DNA of 6,850 nt. Origin: Cellvibrionaceae bacterium. Its GTDB lineage: Bacteria > Pseudomonadota > Gammaproteobacteria > Pseudomonadales > Cellvibrionaceae. Position numbers and translations under genes: made by a program. The stretch spans positions 1 through 6,850 of the forward strand of contig JAOXRV010000365.1 in assembly GCA_025800435.1 (NCBI GenBank), written 5' to 3'. The notes beneath the pieces are model-generated. The model saw nothing but the letters and a program-made list of their open reading frames with translations. It was not told the DNA's origin and ran no database searches. Below are positions 1 to 5,431 of this stretch, piece after piece; the stretch's first letter is position 1; every line of letters begins with the position of its first letter.

Positions 1-110
1 GGGGGACGCATAAACCCATGGGTTCGCACCATCCAGGTGCTCAGCCTTCGGCCAAGCCCAAATTCGCTCCAGGCGAATTGGTCCTGGGGCTCTCGTCCGG
101 CATCCATGCC
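1..110. repeat. Cluster of short perfect inverted repeats (possible dispersed intergenic repeat)
   Basis: Four perfect inverted repeats lie in the first 110 bases: a 12-bp palindrome AACCCATGGGTT (13-24); GCACC/GGTGC with loop ATCCA (26-40); AATTCGC/GCGAATT with loop TCCAG (61-79); and GGCAT/ATGCC around CC (99-110). The three hairpins share a similar core, read as TGGAT or CTGGA on the minus strand. This similarity suggests one element made of several hairpin modules. It resembles GC-rich 'ATGGATG'-containing intergenic repeats I associate with gammaproteobacterial genomes, but that is from memory and unverified. The element may continue beyond the left edge. Unit spacing is irregular and there are no identical direct repeats, so it is not CRISPR-like. 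Its function is unknown. Confidence 0.5.
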
Positions 111-231
111 TCCCAAGCCCCCAGAACCTACCACCCACCCCAAGGCTCTATTTAGTGCCAATTGCTATTTCATTGGCTTCGACTTGAAGTGGTGATAGAG
201 AACATTGGACCCAGGCCTGAGTCCGAATCCG
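111..231. other. Intergenic stretch without a recognisable gene
   Basis: This stretch lies between the hairpin cluster and the 3' end of the DUF2442 gene. I see no convincing coding frame. The plus-strand open frame at 162-419 runs antisense through the DUF2442 gene and encodes nothing recognisable. The only structure noted is the inverted repeat at 207-224. Confidence 0.5.
207..224 (-). terminator. Hairpin just after the DUF2442 stop, possible terminator
   Basis: The minus strand reads GGACTCA, loop GGCC, TGGGTCC: seven pairs including one T-G wobble, starting 7 bases after the DUF2442 stop codon. Its position suits a 3'-end structure for the two-gene minus-strand transcript. It is not followed by a clear T run, so intrinsic termination is doubtful. 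It may only protect the 3' end or be chance. Confidence 0.3.
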
Positions 232-468
232 CTAGTGTGATTTTATTTGCTGATAAAGGGCATCTGGTGCCAGGTCTGCTTCGTTGGGCCAGCACAGGGC
301 ACCAAATTGATCAATTTTTACTTTGGCAAAGTAGTCTGGATCCTTTAGTGGTTCAAACATGGGGCCAAATAAGCGGTCTTTTAGGCAAACCTCGCCACTG
401 GTGCCGTCTTCAAAGGTGATCGCCAAGGTGTAATGGGGTTTTGTGGTGACATTGGTTATTTTGTGCAC
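232..468 (-). CDS. DUF2442 domain protein, second gene of a two-gene cassette
   Basis: This 78-residue protein belongs to the DUF2442 family by its pattern: an N-terminal MHKITNV strand, then FEDGTSGEV, then GPMFEPLKDP and DYFAKVKID, and a C-terminal CWPNEADLAPDALY block that is the family's hallmark. The length is typical, so the gene looks complete. The start is GTG at 468, supported by homology of the first residues and by a GGAA element 8 bases upstream. It lies 35 bases after the DUF4160 gene on the same strand, and the two are probably cotranscribed. DUF2442 genes are very often found beside DUF4160 genes. This partnership has led to the suggestion of a toxin-antitoxin-like or DNA-binding pair, with DUF2442 the likelier antitoxin or regulator. 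No biochemical role is shown by the sequence. It is cytosolic, with no signal peptide or membrane segment. Confidence 0.88.
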   Translation of the reverse strand: MHKITNVTTKPHYTLAITFEDGTSGEVCLKDRLFGPMFEPLKDPDYFAKVKIDQFGALCWPNEADLAPDALYQQIKSH

Positions 469-503
469 AGTCTTTATTCCAATGGGTCTATTTTCTTCAG
501 TGG

Positions 504-734
504 TTAGTGCTGTTCAGCTAAGTCCCAATCTTCTAATAATTCTCGGCGATGTTCCATAGCCCATTCAAAAACCATGGCTTTTGCTCGTTTAGGCAGTGAG
601 CCATCAATAATTTCTAGAGTATTGATGGAGATTATTGCTTGGTGTTCCCCGTAGTAGGCGTGGAAGTGGGGTGGGTTGTGATCATCGTAATACATCCGAA
701 TTAAGATACCAAAGAACTCGCATATAGTTGGCAT
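504..734 (-). CDS. DUF4160 domain protein, first gene of a two-gene cassette
   Basis: This 76-residue protein belongs to the DUF4160 family. It shows the usual MPTI start, the IRMYYDDHNPPHFHAYYGE core (about residues 11-30), and a helical C-terminal half with WAMEHRRELLEDW. The His-rich DHNPPHFHA motif is the family signature and could bind metal or form an active site, but I know of no proven function. The ATG at 734 is chosen because family members begin MPT and a GAGGTG Shine-Dalgarno sits 6 bases upstream; a GTG three codons earlier overlaps that site. The DUF2442 gene follows 35 bases later. The pair is transcribed divergently from the nqr operon and is unlikely to be part of its function. 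A toxin-like role is a guess from family context only. Confidence 0.88.
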   Translation of the reverse strand: MPTICEFFGILIRMYYDDHNPPHFHAYYGEHQAIISINTLEIIDGSLPKRAKAMVFEWAMEHRRELLEDWDLAEQH

Positions 735-740
735 TTGGCA

Positions 741-746
741 CACCTC
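741..746 (-). promoter_or_regulatory. Shine-Dalgarno site fixing the DUF4160 start
   Basis: The minus strand reads GAGGTG, then six bases, then ATG at 734. This strong ribosome-binding site favours the ATG start over the in-frame GTG at 743, which lies inside the site. Confidence 0.75.
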
Positions 747-940
747 AAAGGTTTTATTTAAATTGGCGATAGCACAAGGTAGGCGGTGCGCCGGGCGAGT
801 AGTGGGCGCTGTTGTTGTACCGCTAAATATTAGCCAAATCTAATAAAGCTCCGTTTTTTAACAATCGGGCAGTTTTTAAACATTTATTTAGCTTTGTCGT
901 AAATTTTCGCCAAAAAAAGCCGAAAACACTGCCGATAAAC

Positions 941-969
941 TGGCAAGCTATCCTTGGCATCTTTATAAT
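941..969 (+). promoter_or_regulatory. Weak sigma-70-like promoter candidate far upstream of nqrA
   Basis: A perfect TATAAT lies at 964-969. Seventeen bases upstream, TGGCAA (941-946) matches the -35 consensus at only three of six positions. The surroundings are AT-rich, where chance matches are common. If used, it would give a leader of about 460 bases before nqrA. Confidence 0.22.
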
Positions 970-1186
970 TGCGCCGGTTTACTTTTATGTGGCCCAAATC
1001 TGCAAAGAAATCATAGGCTTGGCGCCTAGAAAACCGGTAAAAATCGTGTTTACGCGCCAAATAAAACTACAGTTGCCTAATTAGTGACCGGCGAAAGTTG
1101 CCCAATCGGCTAGACTCTAGGCGGGGGCGGCCAAAAGCTGGCTATATAAATGAAAGCAGTGCGTCACATCAGACCAACGCGGCCGA

Positions 1187-1252
1187 ATGATTGAGAAGTT
1201 ATTGGTTAGAAAGAACCACGCCGGCCAGCTGCTGTACTGGCAGCTCCGGTGA
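1187..1252 (+). CDS. Possible 21-residue leader ORF
   Basis: An ATG at 1187 opens a 21-codon frame ending in TGA at 1252, encoding a basic peptide that begins MIEKLLVRKN and ends LLYWQLR. It overlaps the hairpins at 1203-1269. There is no Shine-Dalgarno sequence upstream, which argues against translation. A frame this short arises easily by chance. It is recorded because its stop falls inside mutually exclusive stems, a layout seen in attenuators. Confidence 0.12.
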   Translation: MIEKLLVRKNHAGQLLYWQLR

Positions 1253-1273
1253 ACTGCCGCCAGCCCGGCTTTT
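1203..1273 (+). other. Cluster of overlapping inverted repeats upstream of nqrA
   Basis: Several stems can form here. TGGTT/AACCA (1203-1207 with 1214-1218) makes a small hairpin. AGCTGC/GCAGCT (1227-1232 with 1240-1245), extended by CCGG/CCGG (1221-1224 with 1246-1249) across a two-base bulge, makes a ten-pair stem. GGCAG/CTGCC (1239-1243 with 1254-1258) competes with it, as does a longer-range GCCGG/CCGGC pairing (1220-1224 with 1265-1269). A last stem, GCCG/CGGC (1256-1259 with 1266-1269), is followed by four T. I do not recognise a known riboswitch class. It may be a structured leader, a small RNA or chance in GC-rich DNA. Confidence 0.35.
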
Positions 1274-1299
1274 GTGTACGACAGCGCAGGGCATATAAG
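1272..1299 (+). promoter_or_regulatory. Weak sigma-70-like promoter candidate closer to nqrA
   Basis: TTGTGT (1272-1277) and TATAAG (1294-1299) are separated by 16 bases. The -35 keeps only the TTG and the -10 matches five of six. It would start transcription near 1306, giving a leader of about 130 bases that includes the G-quadruplex motif and the terminator-like stem but not the upstream hairpin cluster. Confidence 0.22.
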
Positions 1300-1371
1300 A
1301 ACAATACCCCAGTGGCTGTGGCCGCTAGGATAGAATTTGGTTTAGCGCCGCTCTCCGGCTTTGCCTCACAA

Positions 1372-1397
1372 GGGTAAAGGGCGGGGGTAAGACGGGG
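1372..1397 (+). promoter_or_regulatory. Canonical G-quadruplex motif upstream of nqrA
   Basis: Four G tracts lie on the coding strand: GGG (1372-1374), GGG (1379-1381), GGGGG (1383-1387) and GGGG (1394-1397). Loops are TAAA, C and TAAGAC. This satisfies the standard rule of four tracts of at least three G with loops of one to seven. It ends 41 bases before the nqrA start, so it would be in the mRNA leader. The motif is read directly from the sequence; that it folds or regulates is not shown. Confidence 0.5.
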
Positions 1398-1418
1398 CTA
1401 GCCGCCACTTTTTTCTTT
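1380..1418 (+). terminator. Terminator-like stem and T tract directly before nqrA
   Basis: GGCGG (1380-1384) can pair with CCGCC (1402-1406) across a 17-base loop that itself contains the palindrome GGCTAGCC (1396-1403). Two bases later comes a T-rich tract of six T, C and three T (1409-1418). This resembles an intrinsic terminator or attenuator, though the stem is only five pairs and the loop long. Its left arm lies inside the G-quadruplex motif, so the two folds exclude each other. It may instead end an upstream transcript. Confidence 0.35.
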
Positions 1419-1438
1419 AAGTGATTAGGCAGAGACGT

Positions 1439-2785
1439 ATGATTAAAATCCGTCGGGGACTCGATCTACCCATAACTGGGGCTCCCGAGCAGGCCATCTA
1501 TGATGGCCCGTCTGTTCGCTCTGTCGCCGTAATTGGACCTGACTACCATGGTATGAAACCCACCATGGCAGTCGCCGTAGGCGACAAGGTGAAGCTCGGG
1601 CAGCTGTTATTTACCGATAAAAAAACCGAAGGCGTGCGTTACACCGCACCTGCCAGTGGTACCGTAGCCGCCATTAACCGTGGCGCCCAGCGGGTACTGC
1701 AGTCGGTGGTTATCGATGTAGAAGAGGGCGAGGCCGAAAGCTTTGCCAGCTACAGCGAAGACCAACTGGCCGGTTTGGAGGCCGAGCAGGTTAGGGATAA
1801 CCTTAACAACGCCGGTTTGTGGACTGCCCTGCGCAGCCGCCCCTACAGCAAGGTGCCGGCGCTGGATACCACGCCCAACTCCATCTTTGTTACCGCTATG
1901 GACACCGCGCCCCTGGCCGCCAACCCCGAGCTGGTGATCCGCGAGCAGCGCGATGCCTTTGTTAACGGCCTGACCGTGTTGGCCCGCTTAACTGCCGGTA
2001 AGGTCTATGTGTGTAAGGCCGCTGGCGCCGATATCTTTACTGGCAATAATAGCCGGGTAGAGAGCCAGGAGTTCGACGGCCCCCACCCAGCCGGTAATGC
2101 CGGTACCCATATTCACTTCCTCGACCCAGTTAGCGTTAATAAAACCGTCTGGACCATCGGCTACCAGGATGTGATTGCGGTGGGTAAATTATTTACCACT
2201 GGCCAGCTCTACACCGAGCGGGTGATCGCCTTGGCCGGCCCTCAGGTAGAGCAACCGCGTCTGTTGCGCACTCGCCTGGGTGCCAATACCGATGAGCTGA
2301 CCGCTGGCCAGCAAAAAGCCGGTGAAAACCGGGTGATCTCCGGTGGCGTATTTGGCGGTCGCAGCGCCCGTGGCGCGTTTGCCTTTTTGGGTCGCTATGC
2401 CAACCAGTTGGCGGTATTGAGCGAGGGCGACGGCGAGCGCGAATTGCTGCACTATCTGCGCGCCGGTGCCAATAAGCATTCCAGCCTGGCCATTTATGTG
2501 TCCAATCTGTTTAAGGGCAAATTGTTTGACTTTAACACCTCTGCCAATGGCTCTGAGCGCGCCATGGTGCCGGTAGGTGCATACGAGAACCTGATGCCGC
2601 TGGATATTTTGCCGACCCAATTGTTGCGCGCCCTGATTGTGGGCGATACCGATATGGCGCAAAAATTGGGCGCCCTGGAGCTGGATGAGGAAGACTTGGC
2701 CCTGTGCACCTATAGCTGCCCAGGTAAGTACGAGTACGGCCCCATCTTGCGTGACAACTTAACGCGTATTGAGAAGGAGGGTTAA
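1439..2785 (+). CDS. nqrA: Na+-translocating NADH:quinone oxidoreductase subunit A
   Basis: NqrA is the cytoplasm-facing subunit of Na+-NQR without a bound redox cofactor of its own; it associates with NqrB and contributes to ubiquinone binding. The 448-residue product matches the usual length. The N-terminus MIKIRRGLDLPITGAPEQ is the family signature. Next come GPDYHGMKPTMAVAVGD (about 33-49) and a lipoyl/barrel-sandwich-like segment with TAPASGTVAAINRG (about 69-82) and RVLQSVVI. The C-terminal CTYSCPGKYEYGP motif has cysteines 423 and 427. The ATG at 1439 is chosen over an in-frame GTG at 1421 because family members start MIKI. Its ribosome-binding site is poor (AGG nine bases away, GAGA three bases away), unlike all later genes in the operon. 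It is first in the operon, with 2 bases before nqrB. Translation may therefore be limited or controlled at this start, which is an inference. Confidence 0.97.
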   Translation: MIKIRRGLDLPITGAPEQAIYDGPSVRSVAVIGPDYHGMKPTMAVAVGDKVKLGQLLFTDKKTEGVRYTAPASGTVAAINRGAQRVLQSVVIDVEEGEAESFASYSEDQLAGLEAEQVRDNLNNAGLWTALRSRPYSKVPALDTTPNSIFVTAMDTAPLAANPELVIREQRDAFVNGLTVLARLTAGKVYVCKAAGADIFTGNNSRVESQEFDGPHPAGNAGTHIHFLDPVSVNKTVWTIGYQDVIAVGKLFTTGQLYTERVIALAGPQVEQPRLLRTRLGANTDELTAGQQKAGENRVISGGVFGGRSARGAFAFLGRYANQLAVLSEGDGERELLHYLRAGANKHSSLAIYVSNLFKGKLFDFNTSANGSERAMVPVGAYENLMPLDILPTQLLRALIVGDTDMAQKLGALELDEEDLALCTYSCPGKYEYGPILRDNLTRIEKEG

Positions 2786-2787
2786 GT

Positions 2788-3990
2788 ATGTTGAAAAAGC
2801 TCCTCGACGGCATGTCGCCCCATGTACACCCGGGCGGCAAGTACGAAAAATGGTATCCCCTGTGGGAAGCCGTAGACACCGGCTTTTACAAGCCTAAAGA
2901 CGTTACTAAATCGACCGCTCACGTGCGCGATCATATTGACCTCAAGCGCATTATGATCACCGTGTGGATCTGTACCTTCCCGGCCATGTTCTGGGGTATG
3001 TACAACGTCGGCTTTCAGGCCAATACCATTATGGCCGATATGGGCATTGCCCAGGTTGACGGCTGGCGCGGTGCCCTGATTGGCCTGCTGGCCAGTTACG
3101 ATGCTGCCAGTATTTGGGATAACTTGGTCCACGGCGCCGCCTATTACCTGCCCATCTATATGACCGTGTTTGTGGTCGGTGGCTTTTGGGAGGTATGGTT
3201 CGCCATGGTGCGCAAGCACGAAGTGAACGAAGGTTTCTTTGTTACCTCGGTGTTGTTTTCCTTGACTTGCCCCCCGGATCTGCCATTGTGGCAGGCGGCC
3301 TTGGGTATTTCCTTTGGTGTGGTTATCGCCAAGGAAGTGTTCGGTGGTACCGGCAAAAACTTCTTAAACCCAGCCCTGGCTGGCCGCGCCTTTTTGTTCT
3401 TTGCCTACCCGGCGTCTATGTCTGGCGATGCGGTGTGGACAGCGGTTGACGGCTACACCGGCGCCACCGCCCTGAGCGTAATGGCCAACGGCGGTGTTGA
3501 TGCAGTGGTGGCCGGTGGCCTCAGCTGGATGGATGCCTTCCTCGGTAAGATGCAAGGCTCTATCGGTGAGACCTCGACCCTGGCCCTGGCCATTGGTGGC
3601 GTTGCCCTGCTGATTATGCGCATTGCCGCCTGGCGCATTGTCGCCGGTGTGTTGCTGGGCTCGTTCTTAATGGCGACCCTGTTTAATGCCATTGCCGGCC
3701 CCGACAGCAACCCCATGTTGAGTGTGCCCTGGACTTGGCACATTGTTGTGGGTGGCTTTGCCTTCGGTATGTTCTTTATGGCGACCGACCCGGTTTCTGC
3801 CTCCATGACCAACGCCGGTAAGTGGTGGTTTGGCGGCTTGATCGGGGTAATGGTGATCCTGATTCGTGTGGCAAACCCCGCCTTCCCTGAGGGTATGATG
3901 CTGGCGATTCTGTTCGCTAACCTGTTTTCGCCCCTGATCGACCACTTTGTGGTGCAATCCAATATTAAGCGGAGGTTGGCACGTGGCTAA
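2788..3990 (+). CDS. nqrB: Na+-translocating NADH:quinone oxidoreductase subunit B
   Basis: NqrB is a polytopic inner-membrane subunit carrying covalent FMN and riboflavin, and it forms much of the Na+ path and quinone site. The 400-residue protein begins MLKKLLDGMS and shows HVHPGGKYEKW, then VRDHIDLKRIMI. GGFWE (131-135) corresponds to Vibrio cholerae G140, G141 and E144, linked to quinone and inhibitor binding. The FMN attachment threonine is T227 in DGYTGATALS (V. cholerae T236). D385 in SPLIDH probably matches V. cholerae D397, implicated in Na+ handling. It is somewhat shorter than the 415-residue Vibrio protein; most of the difference seems to lie in a loop around residues 80-110 and near 235-245. 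AAGGAGG seven bases before the ATG is an excellent ribosome-binding site. It overlaps nqrC by 8 bases. Confidence 0.97.
   Translation: MLKKLLDGMSPHVHPGGKYEKWYPLWEAVDTGFYKPKDVTKSTAHVRDHIDLKRIMITVWICTFPAMFWGMYNVGFQANTIMADMGIAQVDGWRGALIGLLASYDAASIWDNLVHGAAYYLPIYMTVFVVGGFWEVWFAMVRKHEVNEGFFVTSVLFSLTCPPDLPLWQAALGISFGVVIAKEVFGGTGKNFLNPALAGRAFLFFAYPASMSGDAVWTAVDGYTGATALSVMANGGVDAVVAGGLSWMDAFLGKMQGSIGETSTLALAIGGVALLIMRIAAWRIVAGVLLGSFLMATLFNAIAGPDSNPMLSVPWTWHIVVGGFAFGMFFMATDPVSASMTNAGKWWFGGLIGVMVILIRVANPAFPEGMMLAILFANLFSPLIDHFVVQSNIKRRLARG
3971..3975 (+). promoter_or_regulatory. Shine-Dalgarno site fixing a GTG start for nqrC
   Basis: GGAGG lies inside the 3' end of nqrB, seven bases before the GTG at 3983. 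It selects that GTG over an ATG 12 codons upstream (3947), which has no such site and would add residues unlike the family. Confidence 0.8.
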
Positions 3991-4768
3991 TAACGATACT
4001 ATCAAGAAGACAGTTATTGTTGCGCTATCCCTGTGTTTGGTGTGTTCGGTAATCGTATCCACCGCGGCGGTGGTACTCAAGCCCGCCCAGGAAGCCAACA
4101 AGCAACTGGACTATAACCGCAATATCTTAGCGGCGGCGGACCTGCTCGAAGAGGGCGCCGATGTTAACGAATTGCTTAAGCAAATTACCCCGAAGCTGGT
4201 TGATCTCAGCACTGGCAAGTTTGTCAGCGTAGATGATGTCGATGGCATCAGCGACCTGGCTAAGTACGACCAGAACAAAGCGGCTAAAGACCCCGCCTTG
4301 TCTGACAAGCTGAGCAAAGGCGATGACCCGGCCAAAATCTTGCGTAAAGAGAAGTACGCCAAGGTTTTCTTGGTGCAGGCTGAAGATGGTTCGGTAGAGA
4401 AAATTGTACTGCCCATCAAAGGTTATGGCCTGTGGGGCCAGCTCTACGGCTTTTTGGCCCTGGGCGCTGATTTAAACTCGGTAGTGGGTGTGGGCTTTTA
4501 TGACCACAAAGAAACCCCGGGGCTAGGCGGCGAGGTGGATAATCCCGCCTGGAAAGCCAATTGGGTTGGCAAGCAGATGTACGCCGCCGATGGCAGCATT
4601 GCCCTTAAAGTGCTCAAAGCTAAGGCGCCTGCCGATGCCAAGCACGAAATCGATGGTCTGTCTGGCGCTACCCTGACCACCCGCGGTGTGGAAAACCTGT
4701 TCCACTACTGGTTAGGTGCGGACGGTTACGGCCCACTACTTAACAACTTGAAAAAAGGGGAGGCCTAA
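3983..4768 (+). CDS. nqrC: Na+-translocating NADH:quinone oxidoreductase subunit C
   Basis: NqrC carries one covalent FMN on a largely periplasmic domain anchored by an N-terminal helix, and relays electrons between the NqrD/NqrE iron site and NqrB. The 261-residue protein starts with ANNDTIKKT, then a hydrophobic anchor (about 11-32, VIVALSLCLVCSVIVSTAAV). Conserved blocks follow: LPIKGYGLWGQLYGF (about 143-157), ETPGLGGEVDNPAW (177-190) and DGLSGATLTTRG (224-235). T230 in SGAT is the FMN-accepting residue (V. cholerae T225) and fits the ApbE flavin-transferase recognition motif; no apbE gene is within the window. Start is GTG at 3983, giving an 8-base overlap with nqrB and likely translational coupling. 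Three bases separate it from nqrD. Confidence 0.97.
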   Translation: MANNDTIKKTVIVALSLCLVCSVIVSTAAVVLKPAQEANKQLDYNRNILAAADLLEEGADVNELLKQITPKLVDLSTGKFVSVDDVDGISDLAKYDQNKAAKDPALSDKLSKGDDPAKILRKEKYAKVFLVQAEDGSVEKIVLPIKGYGLWGQLYGFLALGADLNSVVGVGFYDHKETPGLGGEVDNPAWKANWVGKQMYAADGSIALKVLKAKAPADAKHEIDGLSGATLTTRGVENLFHYWLGADGYGPLLNNLKKGEA

Positions 4769-4771
4769 ATC

Positions 4772-5428
4772 ATGAAAATGAAAGAGCTTTTATTTAGCCC
4801 CATTGTTGAGAACAACCCCATTGCCCTGCAGGTACTCGGTATCTGTTCGGCCCTGGCGGTAACCGGTAGCTTAAAAGTTACCCTGGTAATGTGTGTGGCC
4901 CTGACCACCGTAACCGCGTTCTCTAACTTGTTTGTGTCTTTGGTGCGCAACCATATTCCAAACAATATTCGCATTATTGTGCAAATGACCATTATTGCCT
5001 CTTTGGTAATCGTGGTTGACCAGGTGCTCAAGGCCGTTGCTTACGATATTTCTAAGCAGCTGTCGGTATTTGTTGGTTTGATTATTACCAACTGTATCGT
5101 GATGGGCCGCGCCGAAGCCTTCGCCATGAAAAATGGCCCCGCCGCGAGCTTCTTTGACGGTATTGGCAACGGCCTGGGTTACTCCGCACTGCTGATCGCC
5201 CTGGCGGTGATTCGTGAGCTGTTCGGCGCCGGCAAGCTGCTGGGCTACGAGATTCTGCCACTGGTTACCGATGGTGGCTGGTACGTCTCTAACGGTCTGC
5301 TGCTGTTGCCACCTTCGGCCTTCTTCCTGATCGGTCTGATCATCTGGGGTATTCGCGCTTACGACACCAAGCAGGTCGAAGAGCCCGAGTTTAAGATCTG
5401 CCCCAATACTAAGCCGGCGGAGGTATAA
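4772..5428 (+). CDS. nqrD: Na+-translocating NADH:quinone oxidoreductase subunit D
   Basis: NqrD is a six-helix membrane subunit homologous to NqrE and RnfE; the two pack with inverted topology and hold an intramembrane iron or [2Fe-2S] centre between them. The 218-residue protein has the ligand cysteines C25 (in VLGICSALAVT) and C108 (in LIITNCIVMGRAEAFAM), equivalent to V. cholerae C29 and C112. D129 in FFDGIGNGLGY matches V. cholerae D133, a residue studied for Na+ transport. NNPIALQVLG, RNHIPNN and SKQLSVFVGL are strongly conserved. The ATG at 4772 follows GGGGAGG by eight bases; a second ATG two codons later is less well placed. The tail, about eight residues longer than in Vibrio, is charged and not conserved. 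Confidence 0.97.
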   Translation: MKMKELLFSPIVENNPIALQVLGICSALAVTGSLKVTLVMCVALTTVTAFSNLFVSLVRNHIPNNIRIIVQMTIIASLVIVVDQVLKAVAYDISKQLSVFVGLIITNCIVMGRAEAFAMKNGPAASFFDGIGNGLGYSALLIALAVIRELFGAGKLLGYEILPLVTDGGWYVSNGLLLLPPSAFFLIGLIIWGIRAYDTKQVEEPEFKICPNTKPAEV

Positions 5429-5431
5429 GCA

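Larger units (their letters stand above)
735..1438. other. Long divergent intergenic region, leader of the nqr operon
   Basis: About 700 bases separate the divergent DUF4160 gene from nqrA. No open frame here resembles a known protein. The left part (about 810-1080) is AT-rich, with A and T runs and weak inverted repeats such as GCTAA/TTAGC at 822-834 and CCGGTTT/AAACCGG at 974-980 and 1031-1037. The right part (about 1080-1400) is GC-rich and contains the hairpins and G tracts listed separately, plus an 11-bp palindrome CTAGACTCTAG at 1110-1120. The promoters of both transcription units should lie here, but neither is unambiguous. Confidence 0.6.

Noticed and set aside
1..110. CRISPR array
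   Set aside because: The repeats are inverted hairpins of differing sequence with irregular spacing, not identical direct repeats with equal spacers.
162..419. Open frame of 85 codons on the plus strand
   Set aside because: It lies mostly antisense to the DUF2442 gene, which has a clear family match, and its product shows no recognisable motif.
1421..1438. Upstream GTG start for nqrA adding six residues
   Set aside because: NqrA proteins start MIKI, matching the ATG at 1439, and the GTG has no ribosome-binding site.
2189..2662. Long minus-strand open frames opposite nqrA (and similar ones opposite nqrB to nqrF, for example 3453-3962 and 5959-6489)
   Set aside because: They mirror the high-GC third-position bias of the real genes on the plus strand, have no recognisable motifs and no ribosome-binding sites that I could see.
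3947..3982. Upstream ATG start for nqrC adding twelve residues
   Set aside because: The extra residues are translated from the nqrB coding sequence in another frame and do not fit the family. GGAGG points to the GTG at 3983.
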